Assembly: GCA_022570795.1 (NCBI GenBank) | Contig: JAKUDP010000002.1 | Coordinates: forward strand, 2,914,001-2,978,000 | From: Sphaerulina vaccinii | Taxonomy: Eukaryota > Ascomycota > Dothideomycetes > Mycosphaerellales > Mycosphaerellaceae | Length of the DNA: 64,000 bases | Direction of reading: 5' to 3' | Shown here: positions 9,696 to 22,071 of the stretch, one piece after another | Position numbering within the stretch: position 1 is the stretch's first letter | Layout of the letters: every line of letters starts with the position of its first letter | The notes under the pieces: model-generated | The model's input: the letters and a program-made list of their open reading frames with translations, nothing else | Databases searched by the model: none | Told to the model about the DNA's origin: nothing | Program-made: the position numbers and the translations under genes

Positions 9696-10144
9696 CAGGG
9701 CCAATGTTTGAACAAGTAACATTCACACATCGAAAGCCTTCTAGCTGCCATGGTATGGGTCTCTGCCATTGTAGCTAATTAGTTATATCGAGAACCTGCT
9801 ACCGGCGGAACATAAGCACAAGCCTTTGCCAGTCAAGTCAAGAGGATATGCAGACAGCCGTGCCCGTGAAGATCTCAAAGGAGCAGAATCTAGCATACCG
9901 ACATGCAGCTACCATACGCCTAAATGTGTTGTACGCTACGCTGGGTCGACTCCGGATGGCGTTTTTAGCTGCGTTATACCATGCCTGTCACACCGAGCTG
10001 GTGGAACGAACTCGGATGCCTTCTCCTTCTCGACCTCACCTTATTATTAGCCACATCGACTCGTAAATTTCACCTTCGACATGATCAATCAAGTGAGGAA
10101 GATACCACATTCAGTTTCCACAAACAACCGATCCCTTCCTTTCC

Positions 10145-10760
10145 CTATCCAAAATTCCTACTCCAAGCCAAAGAATCAAATTCAAACCTCAACTTGAACG
10201 CCTTCCAGGTCTGCTCCTCCTCTTCCCATCTCAAAGAAAAGCAATTCATCCCTCTGATCAACTGTTTCCCACTCCCTACACCCCTATACTCCCAATGCCA
10301 AATAATACCCCTTACATCGGGCCCATTATATTCCCCATTTCCCGGAACCACGAAAATGAAAATATCAGTCTTGCTAGAACGTTCTGATAGACCGCCTTGG
10401 CCTTGGGCTAAGGAGAAGCGGTCGCGTGTGAAGGGGATGGAGATGGCCTGAGCAGCAAGTCAATGCATGATGATGATGAGGGAGATGGGTGGTGGGTAGG
10501 GTACGTACAGGAACATCTCCGCCTGTAAGAGAAGTCACAGAACCAGTATATGATTCGAAATCTGGTGTGAAGAGTGCTTCGATCGCTGCCGTACTATTTC
10601 CATAAGCAGTACTTTGACCTGTTCCGCGACGGATTTCAAAGAAGGTGTTTATGAAGGATTGCGCGAAGGATTGGGTGAGTTCTTTCATATCGTAGGCGGT
10701 TTGTTGGGCTGATGTGAAGGTGAAGAGGAGGATGAAAGAGGTCAGAAGAAGTCTCATCAT
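10145..10760 (-). CDS. Small secreted protein, possible SnoaL/NTF2-like fold
   Basis: Two exons, 10509..10760 and 10145..10447, joined over a 61-bp intron (GTACGT..CTCAG), give 184 residues. The N-terminus MMRLLLTSFILLFTFTSA is a clear signal peptide with cleavage likely before QQ. The mature part has a helix (MKELTQSFAQSFINTFFEI), then YTGSV and, after the intron, strands ending in IIWHWEYRG, FSLRWEEEEQTW and FEFDSLAWSRNFG. This helix-then-curved-sheet layout recalls secreted NTF2/SnoaL-like proteins, but I see no diagnostic motif. It has no cysteine-rich core. Its function is unknown; secretion is the firm part. Confidence 0.72.
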
Positions 10761-11264
10761 ACTGTTGGTTTAGAGGATCATGAAGCAACTTAGAGGACGT
10801 ATGCTCGGTATATGTATATATAGCAGTGTTTCGCACTTTGAATGATTCGGTATTTATGGCAGAAACCTAGATGCTATTCGGATCCGAGAACATTCTGGGA
10901 TATGAGACTTGTGTCTTATGCCTAGCCGGGACGAGACGGTGTTGAGAGTTTTGGTTGTTGCATGGGAGATCCTGGAATCACTGTCGTGGAGAGAGTTTGA
11001 AGATGTGCTGTTTGCGTAGTTTGTTAGGGCATCAGCAGCTCGAGAGACCAGACTACTTCCATGGTACGGACGTGATCGAAAGTGACCCATCCTGAGATGG
11101 TGAGCTATCATGTCACTCGTTGGGGGAGATTGAAGACCTCATTGCGAACTTACGCTCGCCAAGACGATCTCTTCGACGTTTGACTTAGCTGAGTTCATGA
11201 AACCATGATCGGGTTGTAATTGTAGAAGCTATAATGAGTAGAGTCTCAGCTAATCTCACGCAAC
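10761..11264. other. Intergenic, no gene seen
   Basis: The stretch between the secreted-protein gene and the 3' end of the ABC transporter. It holds a TATATGTATATATAG tract at about 10809-10823, plausibly the TATA region of the minus-strand gene ending at 10145. Confidence 0.5.
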
Positions 11265-14200
11265 CTACGACTGATCCAACGACTGCGCAAGACACATAGC
11301 ATAATACCTCCCCCTCATAGCCTGCAACTCCTCATGCGTTCCAATCTCCGCAATCCTCCCATTAGCAACCACAAAAATAACATTCGCATGTCTAATTGTG
11401 CTCAAGCGATGCGCCACAGCAATCGTCGTACGACTCGAAGCAGTCTCATCCAGAGCTTTCTGTACCACCCTCTCACTTTGCGTGTCTAAGGCAGAAGTAG
11501 CTTCATCAAGTAAGAGTAATCGAGGTTTCCTAATCAATGCTCTAGCAACAGCAATACGTTGTCTCTGCCCTCCTGAGAATTGAAGACCTTTGCTTCCACA
11601 AGGTGTATTAAGACCTTCTGGTAATGATGAGACGAATTCTAGTCCATTTGGTTGTCGTAATGCGTTGTTGACTTCCTCGTCGTTGGGCTCATAATCTAGT
11701 CCCAGAGAGATGTTCTCTCGTACGGAACCTTGGTATAGAGGAGGTTCTTGTTGCACTAATGACATATATTTCCGATATGCTTTGGGAGACATTTTGGAAA
11801 TGTCTTCTGAGTTTAGTGTGATTCGTCCGGAGGTTGGATCGTAGAAGCGTTCGAGGAGAGCGATGAGGGTTGATTTGCCGCAGCCTGAAGGGCCTACGAA
11901 GGCGACGTATTGGCCTGGGTGGATTGTAAGACATATACCACGAAGAACCCGTGCGGCGTGGCGCTGGATGTAGCGGAAGTCTACGTTGTCTATCTCGATC
12001 GGTCCGTCTTGGTCTGATGGTCCATGGTCTTTGTTCTCGGGTGTCTCGCCGATAGAGGGTACTATTGATCGCAGCCATAGGATGTAGTTCGCTGCACCTC
12101 GGGCCTTGGTTATGGAGGTGCTGTAGCCGAAGAACTGCCCTGCTGCTTGTCCGCCGAAGACTACGGCTATGAAAACAACAAAGAACTGCTCTGAAGAGTA
12201 CTCGCCGCTCGCCACAAGACGTGATCCATACCAGAACCCGAGAGCGAGGACGAGAAACTCGAGAGATTGCGAAAGGGCATAAGGTATCATGGTTATAAGG
12301 AATCCTTTCGTTGCGCTTTTCACGATGGAGTCCATTGCGATTTGGTACTCGTCCATGATAGCAGATTCCAGTGTCAAGGACGAGATCGTTCGAATCGAGG
12401 TGACGGCCTCTGTAGCGAGGCCGGCGCTGTCAGCGAATCGCTCATTCGCTTGTGCTTCAAGTCTCTGATCAAGTCGAATACGGATGAAACCAGAGCCAAT
12501 TAGGATGGGTAGCCCACCAAAGACGACAACAAGTCCTAGCTTCCAGCCGTACGCTATTCCAAGAATACTCGAAGCCGTCACGTTGACAAGCACGATACAT
12601 ATCAGAGCTACATTGGCACTGATCATCTCCATCAGAGACGTGGGAACTGACGAGAGCTTGCTCGTAATGCTCCCACTTGAGTTCTCAGCTCGATCGAAGA
12701 AATCTTGGTCAAAGTTGACAACTCTCTCCAGCATTTCCCGCCTATAGCGATGAGTCACTTCTTGTCCGATTATGTTACAGCACCAGCCGAGGCCAAAGTA
12801 GGCCACGAAATTCGCGATAGCGAGGACGAAGAACATGAGAGAGTAGAAGTTCGCCTGTGATTGCCCTTCATCAGGAGGCAGTGTGAAGACGTTGATGAGT
12901 TTGGAGAACAAGATCGCTTGGGCTGGGTATATGCCGCCGCCGATGAAGGAGCTTATCAGGGATATGGCATAGCACCAGTAGAGCTTGGGATTCTCAGCGA
13001 ACATGAAGTAGATGCACTTGATGAAGCCATAGCTTAGAGTTCCGGACGTAAGAGCTTTAAGCTCGGCTTCTGCTGTTGATGATGCGCCTGACGTTTTGGT
13101 TCGTTGAAGTGACATTTGTCGTTCGGCGGCCTTCTCTTCGTCTTCGTTCATGATCTCTGCTTCGCCATCGTTGGCTCCGAGGTCTTGAGCGCGGACCATC
13201 GCTGCGTAGTGACCATCGAGCTCGATGAGTTGCCTGTGTGTTCCTTGTTCCACAATCCGGCCATATTGCATGACTGCAATGTTGTCTGCAAGCTGGACTG
13301 TGGCAAGCTTGTGAGCGATGATGAGTGTCGTCTTGTTGGCAGAGACCTTGTTCAGTGCATTCTGCACGACGCGTTCTGCTGTAGGGTCTAGCGCTGATGT
13401 GGCCTCGTCCAGTAAGAGAATCTTTGGATCAGAGATAATGCTGCGTGCAATAGCCACACGCTGCCGCTGTCCACCACTAAGCATGGAAGCTCTTTCGCCC
13501 ACTTGAGTGTCATATCCTTCCGGCAGTTCTGTGATAAAGTCATGAGCATTCGACTGCCTGCAAGCATCTTCGACTAATGCTCTTTTCTTCTCGGTCGGCA
13601 GCTCCAACTGCAAGCCAACAAGTCCCTTCGCGACATTCTCGTTTACCGTGCCGCGAAACAAGACCGGCTCCTGCTGCACCAAGCGAATGTTACTGCGCAG
13701 CCACTTCGTGTTATATTCGGAGATATCTGCACCATCCAGCAGAATCTGACCACCAGTGCCTTGATACCAGCGTTCTAGGAGCCCTACAAGAGTTGACTTG
13801 CCACATCCGCTAGGCCCAACCAGTGCTGTTGTCTTGCCTGCAGGGATCGAGAGATCAAGTCCATGTAGGACCTGCGCTGTGGGTCGCGCTGGGTATGTGA
13901 AGGTGAGGCCCCTCACCTCGATCTCTCCCACGCATTTGTCTGGTACCATGCCGCTTGTCGATAGAGGGTCTAGTTGCGACTCTTTATCGATAATCTCGAA
14001 GAGCTCACTCGCCGCGCTCGCCGCATTCGCTATGGCCTGCTGCTGTGGAGCAATCATGGACAGACTTGTCGTACCGATGGCGACCGAAAGAACTACAGTA
14101 AAGACAGTTCCAACATCTGAGATCTCGCCAGATCTAAACATTCGATATCCTTGCCAGAATGCCAAAGCCGTAGCAGAAAAGACCAAGAAGTTCTCGGTCG

Positions 14201-15123
14201 AGAAGAGCACACCATAAATTGGAGACTTCCAGAACCCAATCTTATGTGCTCTCGACAGGAACTCATCGTACTTCTTTACGATCTTGTCCTGTGCTCCGAA
14301 AGCGTGAATGGTTCGGATCGAGGAGATGGCATCCTGAGCAAGAACAGCAGCTTGAGAGTATATCCTGGTAATCTGTGCTTCTTGTTTCGCATCGATGGAG
14401 ATGCAGCCTGCGATGACAAGAATAAGTGCTGGTATGATGCTCATACATATCAGAGACAGCTTCCACTGGACTGCGAGAGCTATGATCCACGAGGAGAAGA
14501 ATAAAGAGAAGCCTTGCACGACCATGGCGAGCTTTTCTGCGATACCCTGATTCACTCTGTTCCCGTTTGTGGTGACCTGAGTAGCAGCAGATCCATTGCC
14601 AGCTTTGTCGAAGTGCCATATCTCCAGTCGCAGAGTCTTCTCGAGGAAGGCTGAACGTAACGCTCGAGTGGTGCGTGTTGCAGCTATGCTGACGAGAACA
14701 GTGACAGCATATGCTAGGATCAGGCGTGCGACAAACAGATACACGAACCAAAGGACGAAACTGTCAACTTTGTCGCGGAACTCTTGAGGAGTGCTCCTGC
14801 CAGTCGTGAAGTTGTTGAAGTCTCATTAATGGAAGCGCAGCACCAGATGCGGTTGCGGCCAGGAGAGATATGACATAGAATGCGATGTCTCGTTTGTCGG
14901 CATAGGCGAAAATGCGCCAGTAGTCCTTGAGAGAGCCTGAGGGTTTCTTTTCTTCTGTTTCTTTTGGTGCTTTCGAGTCGCCGTCTTCACTTCCGGGACT
15001 GGAGCCCTTCTCGTTGGTATTGACATCCTGCTTGATATCGATGACTTGGTCGGGTGGTAGTGGCGCGTTGGCAGAAGCACCAAGCATTTCTAATGCTTTC
15101 TCATCGCTCTTGATGTTCGCCAT
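11265..15123 (-). CDS. Full-size ABC transporter, ABCB/MDR type, frame broken after TM1
   Basis: Starts at ATG 15123 and ends at 11265; about 1,270 residues in two frames. The order is TMD1-NBD1-TMD2-NBD2. NBD1 has Walker A GPSGCGKST, signature LSGGQRQR and Walker B ILLLDEATSALD; NBD2 has GPSGCGKST, FSGGQRQR and LLLLDEATSALD. Such exporters sit in the plasma membrane and use ATP to expel drugs or metabolites. After the first membrane segment (FYVISLLAATASGAALPLM, up to about 14826) the frame runs into nonsense, while DFNNFTTGRSTPQEFRDKV resumes one frame over, directly behind a TGA. About nine family-conserved residues of the first external loop are missing and no GT..AG pair can bridge the gap. 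It is therefore a small out-of-frame deletion (pseudogene) or a sequence error; the rest is intact. Confidence 0.85.
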
Positions 15124-16837
15124 GCTCGCGAGAGCGGGTCCAGCACACAGCAGTCGGACTGTGGTTTACATATTCTTTTGATACTGATGAGAAGTGATTC
15201 ATGGCAGACATCATGAGGATGCGATCGACGCCCAGGAGCTAGTGACTCCGGACGCTAATACGAGGGTTTACGAAACGGGCGCGGCGTGCAGCAGGACTTC
15301 TTTGACCGTATGTCAACTTCAGCCAGTAGAATCGTAGACCGGTCAAGGGTATGATATCGAAGTGACTTTCGAATGTATGGTCAGACGTGGTGAGGCCAGA
15401 TGTCCGCTCGTGGTCCGGTTCGCGAGGACGCCGTGGGACGCGCGGGGACCACGTTCGAAGGATGCCGATTCTGCATAACTTGTGGATGAGTCGTCCTGTA
15501 TGAGTTCACTGCGTGATCTGATCATTAGTCCTTCCAGAACGCGGTCAATAAGCTCATGCTTTCGCCAGAGTATGCTTAGAGGTCCGGGAATGCTCCAGAT
15601 AACAGGTCGTGATAGGGTGCATGATGCCCTTGCTCTGGCTACATAGAAAACGGCGAGCACCACGCACATCTGCTCCATGCCACTCGGGCGAGGAAACAAG
15701 TCGGTCTTCAGTAACTGGCTTTACGATAAGGCAAGCCTGTTTGAACCAGCGTGGTCGACAAAGTAGCTAGGATGTCGCTAGGTCAACGAGGTGTAATCGA
15801 GAAACACTACAGTTACTCATCTTCTCTGATCTCATTGCTAGTTATTCAAACTAGCCTATCTGTCTCTCTAGTAGCTTTAGTCGACGATAAGATCCGCCGA
15901 GAGAGACGACAACATTAAGGCTTCTCCGATAACAGCTTTGCTGCTGCTTGCTGGTCTGTCTGTAAATCGAGCGGCCTAGTTAGCAAGAAGAAACTGGAGA
16001 AAGAGGTGGCATTAAGCGTCTTCTCTGAATCATTGCTGCTTTGTTCAAATTAGCTTGTCTGCTCCTATGGTGGCATAGAGGCTACTCTCTCGCCGGAGAA
16101 AGGAGAAGTCGGTATCGACGAGTTTCCTGATCGAGATACTGCATATGTTGTCGAACTTCTGCACTCCCAGAGCTTCCCGGCTCCTATACCACATGTTCAT
16201 CGCGCAGCTCGCAAAGACGTCTGCCTGAGAGGATGTTTTTTGCCTTGAAGCATGATGTGGTCGCTTTTCCGGGTGTCCTGTGAATGCTGATAGTGCGCGA
16301 ATCCTGTCTTTCACGTCGACGTGTCCTGCGGTCGCTGCCATCAGGATTTTGCATCGGAGATGACTGCGGGCAGGGTGGCAAACAACAACTTCCAACTGCA
16401 TTCGCATTTGTGACCAGTCTGCAGACGGAACTGAGTGGAGAGAGCCTCTTGTCGAATGAGCAATAATAACATGATATCCAGCATCAAGAGAACTGCGTAC
16501 GCTCACATCGTGGTGGCATGCGGGTGATGAGAGTTGAACCTGGAAGCGCGCACTGACCCGAGAACACGTTCCTGATGTTCGTACATCGATCGATCAACGC
16601 CTGCTTTCATTCCGCTCCTGCCCAATGTTCTACTAGCTGAAATGCTACAACGTGAGCCTAGTGGAAAGAAGAATCGCCTTTCACTCCCTTCGTCTTGCTG
16701 TACACTCTCACACCACACCACCACCTAAAAGAAAACACTCATCTATCGAGCACTCATGAGCTGCGGGAACAGCCTTGTTGCCCCAGCTCCACCAACCTCC
16801 GATCGTCGTGCGCGAGCTGCTAGTAGGCTGGCCTGCG
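15124..16837. other. Intergenic with degenerate tandem units
   Basis: No gene recognised in 1.7 kb. Around 15.8-16.1 kb three blocks about 98 bp apart resemble each other (a CTTCTCTGA..ATTGCT..TTCAAA.TAGC..TGTCT pattern near 15818, 15913 and 16013). The right part must contain the SSK1 promoter and 5' leader. Confidence 0.5.
15812..16080 (+). repeat. Degenerate ~98-bp tandem units
   Basis: The clearest pair is CATCTTCTCTGATCTCATTG (15818) with the region near 16016 reading CGTCTTCTCTGAATCATTG; both continue with a TTCAAA..TAGC..TGTCT series. A weaker middle unit begins at about 15910 with ACATTAAGGCTTCTCCGAT. Identity is only moderate. Confidence 0.45.
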
Positions 16838-19574
16838 ATGGCTAGGTTCTCTCTCAGGCCCATTCTACGTCGACTCTCCTCGAAGCACTCCACCGCCGCC
16901 GAGTCCACCAGGAGCGACGGCAGCGACAACAGCACCGTTGCTACTTCAGCCTCGCCGTCGCCGTCCCCTAGGCTCCGCTCCCGATCGTCACAGCGCGGCC
17001 CTCGCAAATCCTCGTCGTTCGCGAAGCTCAAGGACAAATTTCGCGAGGCTGCTGACTCTCCAGCAGCTTTGCCTCTAGAGTCGCGTGCCAGCAGCGTGAG
17101 CGTGATCCTGGAGGACCAGGAAGCTGCTTCGCTGAGCCGGGACAGTCTCAGTGAGCGTGGAGAGCTGCAGCAGACGGAGGAAGAGGAAGAACAGCTCGAG
17201 AAGACTTCGCTGGGCCAAACTTTGGACGACAGCTCCGACGCCCGCTCTGCTCAACAGGAACAGGAACCAACGACACCTTCGCCTCAGCTGAGGTTAGGTG
17301 GTGTCGAGAACGTGCAGGCCAATCCACAGCTGACATTGGAAGAGCCGACTCCGGAGGCACATAGTGGCCTCGACAGGTCTGGGTGAGTACTGCCTCCTAG
17401 TATCATGACTATCGTATATGCTTCCGATACCCGCCATGATCTTCGATGTCTTGCATTGAGCTCGCCCTAGCTCTTTGCACCATCCCGTCAACCTTGACGC
17501 TTTGGACTTGTTCAATAATAACAATGCTGACGAGGACTATCACAGCTTCAACCACCTCCCGCCATCTGCATCTTCTGGCTTACTGAACCGAACCCACAGT
17601 CTCAGTCTCCGACTCAGTGATTCGGACGATACAATCACCGACAGAGCCGCGATCGAACAACGCCGGCGAAGTTTTGGAAAGAGGTCCGATGCCAACGCCA
17701 ACATCATAAGCACGCTTATCGACGCTCCCTCTGAACAGCACGAGCAGGCAGGTCTACCTAGCAGCGCTCTGCCTACCGCCACTTTGCCTAAGTACTTCAC
17801 TCAAAGTGTTCCGGATATGGCGGCTATGTTGCACCGCAAGATCTGGGTGAAGAGACCAAATGCATCAGCCACATTGGTTCAGATTCGTGAAGATGACCTG
17901 GTAGACGATGTTCGGGACATGATCTTGAGGAAATACGCCAACTCGTTGGGAAAGACCTTTGATGCTCCCGATCTCACGTTGACCATCATCACAAGGTCAG
18001 AGCATCCTGGCCCTCGCAGTTCGCGCATACTCGGGCCTGAAGAGGAGATCTGCAGGACGATAGACTCATGCTATCCCGGCGGGCAGACAGTATCGGAGGC
18101 ACTGATCATAGATCTGCCTCAGCAGCGAACGCCGCGTCCTTCGCCTCGACCATACCACCACAGCTATCACGCCTTGGACGAATTCCGACCACCCGAGAAT
18201 GGCACCGACTACTTTCCACCCATGCCCGTCACTGTACAGCCTGCTCTTCCTGCGCACATTGCTCGCGAGCACCGTGTGGCTATTGAGAGAGAGCAGCCTA
18301 GGTCTATATCAGTGCTGACCACTGGGCAGGTGCCTTCACTACCCTCCCCAGGCGTTGCTGGCAGACGACATCGATCAGACCGGGAGCACCGACCTAGAGT
18401 AGGCCGACAGCATACCTCATCGCCTACGATCATAACGCACGGAAATCACACCGTACAACCAAATGCAGTCGCATCCGCTATTCCTCCAACACATCTCTCG
18501 CGCTCGACTAGGCCTCGAGTCGACTCATCAGCTTCAGAAGCGCCTTATCGCCATGATGCGCCCGCCGCACCCCCACTCCCGTCCCCTCCTGCACCCGAAG
18601 CACCACCCACTGGTAAACCTGGCTCCGGGCCGCCGACGCCGAATACCGTGCTGTCTAATGGTGCCCGCAATTCTCGACCTCGCAAGACGCGTAAACCGAC
18701 CCCAGAGAAGACATCTTCCAAAGGACGATCACCACCTGTGGACACTTACAATCCGAACCGCAATCTGACTGGTCTGTCTAGCGTACTAGACAGCTCGGTG
18801 CCACCAATCAATGTACTGATTGTAGAAGACAACATCATCAATATGCGAATTCTGGAAGGACTCATGAAGCGACTCAAAGTTCGTTGGCAGACTGCGATGA
18901 ATGGACAGATTGCAGTGGACAAGTGGAAGACTGGTGGATACCATTTGGTGTTAATGGATATCCAGATGCCTATCATGAACGGATTACAGGCAACTAAAGA
19001 GATCAGAAGATTGGAAAGAGTGAATGGTATCGGCGTATTCAGTGCAACACCAGGAGCGGAAAGTGAAAATGGACCTGCGGGCGCCACTGTCAACGGGGAG
19101 AATGGAAAGGCTCATAATCCAGCAGACGACAAGCTGGACATGACAAAAGCTGTGTTCAAGTCGCCTATCATCATTGTGGCCCTCACAGCGTCCTCGCTGC
19201 AGTCCGATCGTCATGAAGCTTTGGCTGCTGGGTGTAACGACTTCCTCACCAAGCCCGTCAACTTCGTCTGGCTGGAGCGTAAAGTGAAGGAGTGGGGCTG
19301 CATGCAGGCACTTATCGACTATGACGGATGGCGACAGTGGAAAGACTTTGCCGAGAAAGAAAATGCTGGCAAGACTGAAGAAGAGAAACAGAAAGATCGT
19401 GAACAAGAAGAGAAGCAAAAGAAGAAAATGGAGAAAATGGCCATCCTGCAGGAGAAGCAGCGAAAGACAGCCGAAGCTTTAGCTAAAGAAAAAGAGAAGA
19501 AGAACAGGGAGAGCATCGACACTTCAATGGAGAAGCTGGCAGTTGAGGAGGCTCCCAATGGCACAGCTGTCTAG
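16838..19574 (+). CDS. SSK1: SSK1 response regulator of the HOG osmostress pathway
   Basis: Exons 16838..17382 and 17471..19574, 88-bp intron (GTGAGT..CCTAG), 882 residues from ATG 16838. The N-terminal 600 residues are Ser/Pro-rich and disordered, with a conserved patch (HRKIWVKRPNASATLVQI, then DDVRDMIL). The receiver domain begins at PPINVLIVEDNIINMRILEG and carries the phospho-acceptor Asp in LVLMDIQMPIMNG (about residue 677), the TAS switch region and the conserved Lys in FLTKPVNF, with a roughly 50-residue insertion before VALTAS. The C-terminus is a charged coiled coil. Ssk1 receives phosphate from the Sln1-Ypd1 relay; unphosphorylated Ssk1 activates the MAPKKK Ssk2 and thereby Hog1, which drives glycerol accumulation. 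The LVLMDIQMP and INVLIVEDN blocks are hallmarks of fungal Ssk1. Confidence 0.94.
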
Positions 19575-20348
19575 GCGCAGCGTGGACAAGACAGCGTGGA
19601 CGTAATGGCACTCTTGTGAGCTTTTTTGTGGCCATGTTCTGTCGCAGATCAATCTTTCGTGGCACGCATATAAGCGAGGGCGTACTTGGACTGGACCTGC
19701 CTTTTGGATGTCGTCTTGGGAGGCTGGCATTGGCTTAAGCCAAGTGAGTGTGTGTTATAGCGGATACCCATTCTTGCATGATCAGATCTAAATAGGTGCA
19801 AACATCTAACAAGCTAAGAAATGCGAGCCGATCGCAGGCTTCCTTGAGAACACCAAGAAAGCCACAGCGAGCACTCAGTGCAGTCTACCGAAGCTCGCTT
19901 CCTAAGCGTTGACTTGGCTGCGAGGATTCGATTCCTGCCAGGTAAGCAGGTAACATGTCTTGGCCCGCAATAATCTTTTGGCTCGTACGAAGCCGAGGCG
20001 TACTGTGATATGGCGGGTTAGCTCGGCTTCATCGTATGAGCTTGAGGGTCACCTAAACATTGTCGCTGGCACATACTGGCAACAATCATCATCAAGCAAG
20101 GAAAGCGTCCTTCGTTGACTCGAGCCAACAGATTCGTCGGTTATACCACCCTGGCGTAAGCTTCCTTCTACTTACAAAGGCAAAAGGAACGAGGATCGTG
20201 GTGTGGCAAATCATGGCCCCAAACGAGCGGCTGAACGAATTGGCAGCACATATAAAAGGTGTGAGTACAATCTATCGAACCTCACAGAGTATTACCAGCA
20301 TTGCTTCAAGGGAGAAAACCTTTACTGATTACATATAAGCCTGTCAAT
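19575..20348. other. Intergenic, no gene seen
   Basis: Spacer between SSK1 and the hydrolase gene. It contains GATTCGATTCCTG (19924-19936), which resembles a tRNA T-loop, but no cloverleaf can be drawn. A short ATG frame at 20214 (MAPNERLNELAAHIK) runs into a GTGAGT and could be an upstream leader exon. Confidence 0.45.
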
Positions 20349-21585
20349 ATGTCTGCAGATCTGGAACAAGCTCTCGCTCAGGGTGTCAAGGACGGCAAGG
20401 TACCTCACGCGATTGTATATGCTACAAATAAAGATGGCAAGTTCTTGATATACATCCCTACGATAACTGGTCTAACAGTTTCCTACAGGTAGTTTCACGT
20501 ACAAACACGCCACCGGCTTACAACATTATGGCAAAGATGAAGATCCCATTCAAGACAATGCTCTCCTTATGCTAGCCTCAGCCTCAAAGGTCATTACAGC
20601 GATCTCAGCTCTCAAGGCTGTCGAGCTCGGCTTCATTTCTCTTGACGACGACGTCTGTCCTCACTTGCCAGAATTAGCTTCCAAACAAGTCCTGCACGGA
20701 TTCGACGACAACGACAAACCGATCTTGAAGCCTCGCAAGAACCCTATCACAATCAGACAACTCCTCTCCCACTCCTCTGGCCACACATATGGTTTCCATC
20801 CTGAAATTATCAAACACGAAGCAGTCATCGGTGAACCACCTCCGACTTTTGCGATTGAGCCCACAATCGCTGCACGCTACGACACCCCACTTGCCTTCGA
20901 GCCTGGAACGAGCTGGGCGTATTCTCCCGGATTGGATTGGGCAGGTCTACTCATTCTTCGATTGACAGGTTTGTCACTAGATGAGTTCGAAAAGAAGCAT
21001 TTCTGGGAGCCTCTCGGCATCAAAGACATTACATTCTGGCCCAGTGAGGACACGAAGAAAGCGAGAGTGCCACAATTGTGTATGAGAAGTCCAGAGGGGA
21101 AATTGGTCCCCTTCGATGGAGATACAATCATGACGCATTGTACAGACTGTTTCGGTGGCCATGGCCTCTACGCGAACATGGCAGATTACTTGAAAGTTCT
21201 GCAGTCTATTCTCGCCAATGATGGGAAACTTCTGAAGCCTGAAAGTGTGGAAGAACTGTTCAAGCCACAGCTTGGTGATGACTCCGTAAGTGCGTTGAAC
21301 GAGTTCATCGGAGCTTGGCATACAATGATACCTGGAGAGTGGAACCCTGAAATCAAGACAAGTTATGCTTTGGGCGGGATTGTGTTCTTGGAAGATGATG
21401 TAGGGAGAAGGAAGAAGGGAACGCTGTCATGGGGTGGCTTGTTCAATCCATTCTGGATCGTGGATCGAGAGAGTGAATTGGCTTATTGTTTTGGCACGCA
21501 GGTACTGCCTCCCGGCGATGCTGGGTGTAAGGAGATGAGCGCAGTAGCCGAGCGAGCGGTGTACAAGATGGCCGGCAAGGCATAG
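20349..21585 (+). CDS. Beta-lactamase-fold serine hydrolase (class C / EstA-LovD type)
   Basis: Exons 20349..20440 and 20493..21585 give 394 residues; the 52-bp intron ends at the second AG (GGTAG), because the first would create a stop. The fold is that of class C beta-lactamases, used in fungi as esterases or acyltransferases. The nucleophile motif SxxK is S60-A-S-K63 in LMLASASKVITAISALK. A tyrosine follows in WAYSPGLDW where the family has YxN, so the Asn is replaced by Pro. The conserved HSSGHTYGF and the late GLFNPFWIVD/FGTQVLPPG region complete the fold. There is no signal peptide, so it is probably cytosolic. Likely reactions are ester hydrolysis or transacylation; the substrate is unknown. 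Confidence 0.86.
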
Positions 21586-22071
21586 GAAAACTAAAGAAAA
21601 TCAGCATGGTTGTGCAGGTTGTGAAGGTTATGGGACCAATTATCACGCAGTAGACATATTGACGGCAGATATTCTTCTTGTCAACAGCGCAGTCGATGCT
21701 TGGTCCATTGATCACCTCATTCACCATATCGTCGAAAGAGCTGAACTACAATACAAAGCATGGCCCTCGCAGGACGCTACAGCTTCATCGTTAGGTACTG
21801 CTGAAGATCCTCTATCTTCGCCCAGGGCGAATCCTCTTGCGAATTGTAGTTCTCTGTCCTTCACCTGAAATCCTTACGAATGTGCAACGTGTCCGCTTTA
21901 GACAGACGCACGGTAGACCTCCGCTAACAACAGCCTCAGGTATCAACACAACACGTTCATGGTCGGTCACCAGTCTCGTCCTTTCTGCCCAGATCTTTAA
22001 GAAGACGCTTGTTGGATAGAGTCGGAGTGGCATCGTCGTGTTCAAGATCATCAGAGGACTGGTGGGGTGTT
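21586..22071. other. Convergent intergenic, no gene seen
   Basis: This is the 3'-3' spacer between the hydrolase and the minus-strand unknown gene. It should hold both terminators. No coding pattern is visible. Confidence 0.5.

Larger units (their letters stand above)
9177..10144. other. Intergenic with a diverged direct repeat, no confident gene
   Basis: No convincing gene. It holds two copies of an approximately 80-bp segment (about 9258..9333 and 9617..9695), each starting with a run of GAATACCC and T and containing ATGGCCAGCGACAACACGAA. Between them lies a short stretch resembling the 5' half of tRNA-Glu (9396-9418) without a matching 3' half. Confidence 0.55.

Noticed and set aside
19870..19950. 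Possible tRNA around GATTCGATTCCTG
   Set aside because: The T-loop-like motif is present, yet stems contain mismatches and no acceptor pairing exists.
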